Below, in pieces: positions 57,995 to 64,000 of a DNA stretch of 64,000 nt (the first letter of the stretch is position 1; every line of letters starts with the position of its first letter). Under the pieces are notes generated by a model. The model did no database searches, had not been told where the DNA came from, and saw nothing but the letters and a program-made list of their open reading frames with translations. The translations under genes were made by a program, and so were the position numbers. This DNA is from Triglochin maritima (taxonomy: Eukaryota > Streptophyta > Magnoliopsida > Alismatales > Juncaginaceae). Location of the stretch: NCBI GenBank assembly GCA_963682175.1, contig OY821775.1:51122053-51186052 (forward strand), written 5' to 3'.

Positions 57995-60900
57995 CTTTTT
58001 AGCAAAACACCAAATGGTACAACACACGAATTTCGGTAAAAACTCTCAGTTTAGAAGCGACACTATTTCTTCATTTTTTGAGGGGTCTCCTGATACAAAA
58101 TAAATCCTTAACGACGTAAATGTTAAATTTATGCGTCCGTACAGAGATATTTAGATATTTTCTTTTTAGCAAAAAACCAAGTGTATGGCACACTAATTTC
58201 GGCAAAAAACCTCACTTTTTAGAACTGACACTATTTCTTAATTTTTTTGAGGAGGCTCTCATACAAATGAATCCTTAGCGACATAAATGTTAAAATGATG
58301 CGTCTGCCCCGTGATTTTTAGATATTTGCTTTTTAGCAAAAAACCAAAGTGTATAGCACACGAATTTCGGCTAAAACCCTCAGTTTTTAAAAATGTCACT
58401 ATTTCTTTATTTTTATGGGGTCTCCGCTTACAAATGAATCCCTAGCGACGAAAATGTTAAACTAATGCATGCGTACGGAGATTTTTAGATATTTCCTTTT
58501 TTAGCAACAAACCAAAATGTTTATCACATGAATTACGGCTAAAAACCTCAATTTTATAAAATGTCACTATTTCTTTTTTTTTGGGGTCTCCTGATACAAA
58601 TGAATCCACAACGACGTAAATGTTAAATTGATGCGTCCGTACAGAGATGTTTGGATATTTTCTTTTTAGCAAAAAACCAAAGTGTATAGAACACAAATTT
58701 CGGCAAAACCCTCACTTTTTAGAAGTGGCACTGTTTCTTAATTTTTTGAGGGGTCTCTCATACATATGAATCCTTAGCGACGTAAATGTTAAAGTGGTGC
58801 GTCCGTCCGGTGATTAGAAGATATTTTCTTTTTAGCAAAAAATCAAAGGCTATAGCACACGAATTTCGGCAAAAACCCTCAGTTTTTAAAAATGTCACTA
58901 TTTCCTTATTTTTTGGGAGTCTCGTGATACAAAAGAACCCTTAACGACGAAAATGTTAAACTGATGTGTCCGTACGGAGAATTTTAGATATTTAATTTTT
59001 AAGCAAAAATCAAAAGCTGTAACACACGAATTTCGGCAAAAACCCTCAGTTTTTAGAAGTGACACTATTTCTTTATTTTTTGAGAGGTCTCGCTCTGCAG
59101 ATGAATCCATAGCGACTAAAATATTAAACTGATGTGTCCCTACCGAGATTTTTTGATATTTTCTATTTTAGAAAAAAAACTAAAGGGTTTATAGCACACG
59201 AATTTCAGCAAGAACTCACAGTTTTTAAAAATGTCACTATTTCTTTATTTTGTAGGGGTCTCGTGATACAAAACATTCTTTAACGACGAAAATGTTAAAC
59301 TCATGTGTGAGAATGGAGATTTTTTGATTTTTTTTAACAAAACACCAAAGGGTACTACACACGAATTTCGGTAAAACTCTCAGTTTTATAAGTGGCACTA
59401 CTTCTTTATTTTTTGAGGGGTCTCCTGATACAAATGAATCCATAACGACGTAAATGTTAAATTGATGCGTCCGTACAGAGATGTTTGGATATTTTCTTTT
59501 TAGCAAAAACCAAAGTGTATAGAACACAAATTTCGACCAAAACCGTCACTTTTTAGAAGTGGCACTGTTTCTTAAATTTTGGAGGGGTCTCTCATACATA
59601 TGAATCCTTAGCGACTTAAATGTTAAAGTGGTGCGTCCGTCCGGTGATTAGTAGATATTTTCTTTTTAGCAAAAAATCAAAGGTTGTAGCACACGAATTT
59701 CGGCAAAACCCTTAGTTTTTAAAAATGTCACTATTTCCTTATTTTTTGGGGGTCTCGTGATACAAAAGAACCCTTAACGACGAAAATGTTAAACTGGTGT
59801 GTCCGTACGGAGATTTTTAGATATTTTCTTTTTAGCAAAAAACCAATGCTATAAGCACACGAATTTCGGCAAAAACCCTCAATTTTTAGAAGAGACACTT
59901 TGCCTTTATTTTTTGAGAGGTCTTGCGATACAAATGAATCCTTAGCGACGAAAATATTAAACTGATGCGTCCGTACTGAAATATTTGGATATTTCCTTTT
60001 TAGCAAAACACCAAATGGTACAACACACGAATTTCGGTAAAAACTCTCAGTTTAGAAGCGACACTATTTCTTCATTTTTTGAGGGGTCTCCTGATACAAA
60101 ATAAATCCTTAACGACGTAAATGTTAAATTTATGCGTCCGTACAGAGATATTTAGATATTTTCTTTTTAGCAAAAAACCAAGTGTATGGCACACTAATTT
60201 CGGCAAAAAACCTCACTTTTTAGAACTGACACTATTTCTTAATTTTTTTGAGGAGGCTCTCATACAAATGAATCCTTAGCGACATAAATGTTAAAATGAT
60301 GCGTCTGCCCCGTGATTTTTAGATATTTGCTTTTTAGCAAAAAACCAAAGTGTATAGCACACGAATTTCGGCTAAAACCCTCAGTTTTTAAAAATGTCAC
60401 TATTTCTTTATTTTTATGGGGTCTCCGCTTACAAATGAATCCCTAGCGACGAAAATGTTAAACTAATGCATGCGTACGGAGATTTTTAGATATTTCCTTT
60501 TTTAGCAACAAACCAAAATGTTTATCACATGAATTACGGCTAAAAACCTCAATTTTATAAAATGTCACTATTTCTTTTTTTTTGGGGTCTCCTGATACAA
60601 ATGAATCCACAACGACGTAAATGTTAAATTGATGCGTCCGTACAGAGATGTTTGGATATTTTCTTTTTAGCAAAAAACCAAAGTGTATAGAACACAAATT
60701 TCGGCAAAACCCTCACTTTTTAGAAGTGGCACTGTTTCTTAATTTTTTGAGGGGTCTCTCATACATATGAATCCTTAGCGACGTAAATGTTAAAGTGGTG
60801 CGTCCGTCCGGTGATTAGAAGATATTTTCTTTTTAGCAAAAAATCAAAGGCTATAGCACACGAATTTCGGCAAAAACCCTCAGTTTTTAAAAATGTCACT

Positions 60901-63900
60901 ATTTCCTTATTTTTTGGGAGTCTCGTGATACAAAAGAACCCTTAACGACGAAAATGTTAAACTGATGTGTCCGTACGGAGAATTTTAGATATTTAATTTT
61001 TAAGCAAAAATCAAAAGCTGTAACACACGAATTTCGGCAAAAACCCTCAGTTTTTAGAAGTGACACTATTTCTTTATTTTTTGAGAGGTCTCGCTCTGCA
61101 GATGAATCCATAGCGACTAAAATATTAAACTGATGTGTCCCTACCGAGATTTTTTGATATTTTCTATTTTAGAAAAAAAACTAAAGGGTTTATAGCACAC
61201 GAATTTCAGCAAGAACTCACAGTTTTTAAAAATGTCACTATTTCTTTATTTTGTAGGGGTCTCGTGATACAAAACATTCTTTAACGACGAAAATGTTAAA
61301 CTCATGTGTGAGAATGGAGATTTTTTGATTTTTTTTAACAAAACACCAAAGGGTACTACACACGAATTTCGGTAAAACTCTCAGTTTTATAAGTGGCACT
61401 ACTTCTTTATTTTTTGAGGGGTCTCCTGATACAAATGAATCCATAACGACGTAAATGTTAAATTGATGCGTCCGTACAGAGATGTTTGGATATTTTCTTT
61501 TTAGCAAAAACCAAAGTGTATAGAACACAAATTTCGACCAAAACCGTCACTTTTTAGAAGTGGCACTGTTTCTTAAATTTTGGAGGGGTCTCTCATACAT
61601 ATGAATCCTTAGCGACTTAAATGTTAAAGTGGTGCGTCCGTCCGGTGATTAGTAGATATTTTCTTTTTAGCAAAAAATCAAAGGCTGTAGCACACGAATT
61701 TCGGCAAAACCCTTAGTTTTTAAAAATGTCACTATTTCCTTATTTTTTGGGGGTCTCGTGATACAAAAGAACCCTTAACGACGAAAATGTTAAACTGGTG
61801 TGTCCGTACGGAGATTTTTAGATATTTTCTTTTTAGCAAAAAACCAATGCTATAAGCACACGAATTTCGGCAAAAACCCTCAATTTTTAGAAGAGACACT
61901 TTGCCTTTATTTTTTGAGAGGTCTTGCGATACAAATGAATCCTTAGCGACGAAAATATTAAACTGATGCGTCCGTACTGAAATATTTGGATATTTCCTTT
62001 TTAGCAAAACACCAAATGGTACAACACACGAATTTCGGTAAAAACTCTCAGTTTAGAAGCGACACTATTTCTTCATTTTTTGAGGGGTCTCCTGATACAA
62101 AATAAATCCTTAACGACGTAAATGTTAAATTTATGCGTCCGTACAGAGATATTTAGATATTTTCTTTTTAGCAAAAAACCAAGTGTATGGCACACTAATT
62201 TCGGCAAAAAACCTCACTTTTTAGAACTGACACTATTTCTTAATTTTTTTGAGGAGGCTCTCATACAAATGAATCCTTAGCGACATAAATGTTAAAATGA
62301 TGCGTCTGCCCCGTGATTTTTAGATATTTGCTTTTTAGCAAAAAACCAAAGTGTATAGCACACGAATTTCGGCTAAAACCCTCAGTTTTTAAAAATGTCA
62401 CTATTTCTTTATTTTTATGGGGTCTCCGCTTACAAATGAATCCCTAGCGACGAAAATGTTAAACTAATGCATGCGTACGGAGATTTTTAGATATTTCCTT
62501 TTTTAGCAACAAACCAAAATGTTTATCACATGAATTACGGCTAAAAACCTCAATTTTATAAAATGTCACTATTTGTTTTTTTTTGGGGTCTCCTGATACA
62601 AATGAATCCACAACGACGTAAATGTTAAATTGATGCGTCCGTACAGAGATGTTTGGATATTTTCTTTTTAGCAAAAAACCAAAGTGTATAGAACACAAAT
62701 TTCGGCAAAACCCTCACTTTTTAGAAGTGGCACTGTTTCTTAATTTTTTGAGGGGTCTCTCATACAGATGAATCCTTAGCGACGTAAATGTTAAAGTGGT
62801 GCGTCCGTCCGGTGATTAGAAGATATTTTCTTTTTAGCAAAAAATCAAAGGCTATAGCACACGAATTTCGGCAAAAACCCTCAGTTTTTAAAAATGTCAC
62901 TATTTCCTTATTTTTTGGGAGTCTCGTGATACAAAAGAACCCTTAACGACGAAAATGTTAAACTGATGTGTCCGTACGGAGAATTTTAGATATTTAATTT
63001 TTAAGCAAAAATCAAAAGCTGTAACACACGAATTTCGGCAAAAACCCTCAGTTTTTAGAAGTGACACTATTTCTTTATTTTTTGAGAGGTCACGCTCTGC
63101 AGATGAATCCATAGCGACTAAAATATTAAACTGATGTGTCCCTACCGAGATTTTTTGATATTTTCTATTTTAGAAAAAAAACTAAAGGGTTTATAGCACA
63201 CGAATTTCAGCAAGAACTCACAGTTTTTAAAAATGTCACTATTTCTTTATTTTGTAGGGGTCTCGTGATACAAAACATTCTTTAACGACGAAAATGTTAA
63301 AATCATGTGTGAGAATGGAGATTTTTTGATTTTTTTTAACAAAACACCAAAGGGTACTACACACGAATTTCGGTAAAACTCTCAGTTTTATAAGTGGCAC
63401 TACTTCTTTATTTTTTGAGGGGTCTCCTGATACAAATGAATCCATAACGACGTAAATGTTAAATTGATGCGTCCGTACAGAGATGTTTGGATATTTTCTT
63501 TTTAGCAAAAACCAAAGTGTATAGAACACAAATTTCGACCAAAACCGTCACTTTTTAGAAGTGGCACTGTTTCTTAAATTTTGGAGGGGTCTCTCATACA
63601 TATGAATCCTTAGCGACTTAAATGTTAAAGTGGTGCGTCCGTCCGGTGATTAGTAGATATTTTCTTTTTAGCAAAAAATCAAAGGCTGTAGCACACGAAT
63701 TTCGGCAAAACCCTTAGTTTTTAAAAATGTCACTATTTCCTTATTTTTTGGGGGTCTCGTGATACAAAAGAACCCTTAACGACGAAAATGTTAAACTGGT
63801 GTGTCCGTACGGAGATTTTTAGATATTTTCTTTTTAGCAAAAAACCAATGCTATAAGCACACAAATTTCGGCAAAAACCCTCAATTTTTAGAAGAGACAC

Positions 63901-64000
63901 TTTGCCTTTATTTTTTGAGAGGTCTTGCGATACAAATGAATCCTTAGCGACGAAAATATTAAACTGATGCGTCCGTACTGAAATATTTGGATATTTCCTT
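57995..64000. repeat. Satellite higher-order repeat, 2,001-bp unit, three copies
   Basis: Each unit holds twelve ~167-bp monomers. Landmarks recur at exactly 2,001 bp: AGCAAAACACCAAATGGTAC at 58001, 60002 and 62003. Copies differ by only a handful of substitutions (for example near 62574, 62766, 63091, 63301 and 63863), whereas monomers within a unit differ at many positions. A fourth copy starts at the window edge. Open frames of 70-96 codons that repeat every 2,001 bp are by-products of the satellite and are not genes. Confidence 0.96.

Noticed and set aside
58457..63529. Repeated 70-96-codon frames (such as those starting MCSIHFGFLLKRKYPN) every 2,001 bp
   Set aside because: They are open stretches of the satellite monomers, with no start context, homology or codon constraint.
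56657..64000. CENP-B-box-like motif in the satellite
   Set aside because: The ATTTCGGCAAAAACCCTC stretch shares TTCG but lacks the CGGG half of the box, so the resemblance is not meaningful.

Overview
This is nuclear DNA of a flowering plant, most likely a eudicot. Five intron-bearing or plant-type host genes are recognisable. The spacers are AT-rich, and there are plant MULE, PIF/Harbinger, copia and Athila/Tat-type gypsy elements, a decayed copy of a plastid-type tRNA-Asp gene, and a satellite array. The species cannot be named from the sequence alone.

Layout. 0.6-6.4 kb: a complete CTD-phosphatase gene of the CPL1/CPL2 type (minus strand, 14 coding exons reconstructed). About 6.7-15.05 kb: a decayed Mutator-like element (MULE-1). 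It holds a FAR1-type transposase gene (plus) converging on a DUF1985-like/Ulp1 protease gene (minus), with arrays of one ~21-bp motif inside and between the genes. 15.65-18.1 kb: a basic Ser/Pro-rich BPP1-like gene (minus). 20.06-22.87 kb: a secretory-pathway cyclophilin of the CYP20-1 type (minus, 7 exons). 25.3-27.5 kb: a heavily deleted copia retrotransposon. 27.89-28.85 kb: intronless PDX1, vitamin B6 biosynthesis (minus).

29.3-37.7 kb is a cluster of transposons. Element A is a 1.32-kb non-autonomous MULE. Element B is a 4,281-bp MULE with long TIRs and a perfect 10-bp target duplication; it carries a FAR1-OTU fusion gene converging on a plant-mobile-domain gene. Next is a 2.4-kb PIF/Harbinger element with TTA target duplications that carries only the Myb/SANT ORF1. 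38.6-44.4 kb: a complete TSL-kinase-interacting-protein-1-like gene (minus, 12 exons), with a GC-AG first intron and a Tourist-like MITE and a SINE tail in its introns.

From 44.9 kb to the end there are no host genes. A decayed plastid-type tRNA-Asp is followed by old, divergent ~165-bp satellite. That satellite is interrupted by a small MULE that has captured two copies of an SNF2/DRD1-like zinc-binding segment, and by two truncated gypsy elements. The last 6 kb is a young array of the same satellite, arranged as a 2,001-bp twelve-monomer higher-order repeat that is almost perfect over three copies and continues beyond the window. The window therefore looks like a transition from gene-bearing arm to pericentromeric satellite.

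The host genes are unrelated housekeeping or regulatory loci (transcription, microtubules, protein folding, vitamin B6, TSL-kinase signalling) and form no operon-like unit. The two large MULEs share a design: a FAR1-type gene and a second gene converge from opposite TIRs, an OTU or Ulp1 cysteine-protease domain is aboard, and repeats or hairpins sit in the first or early introns.
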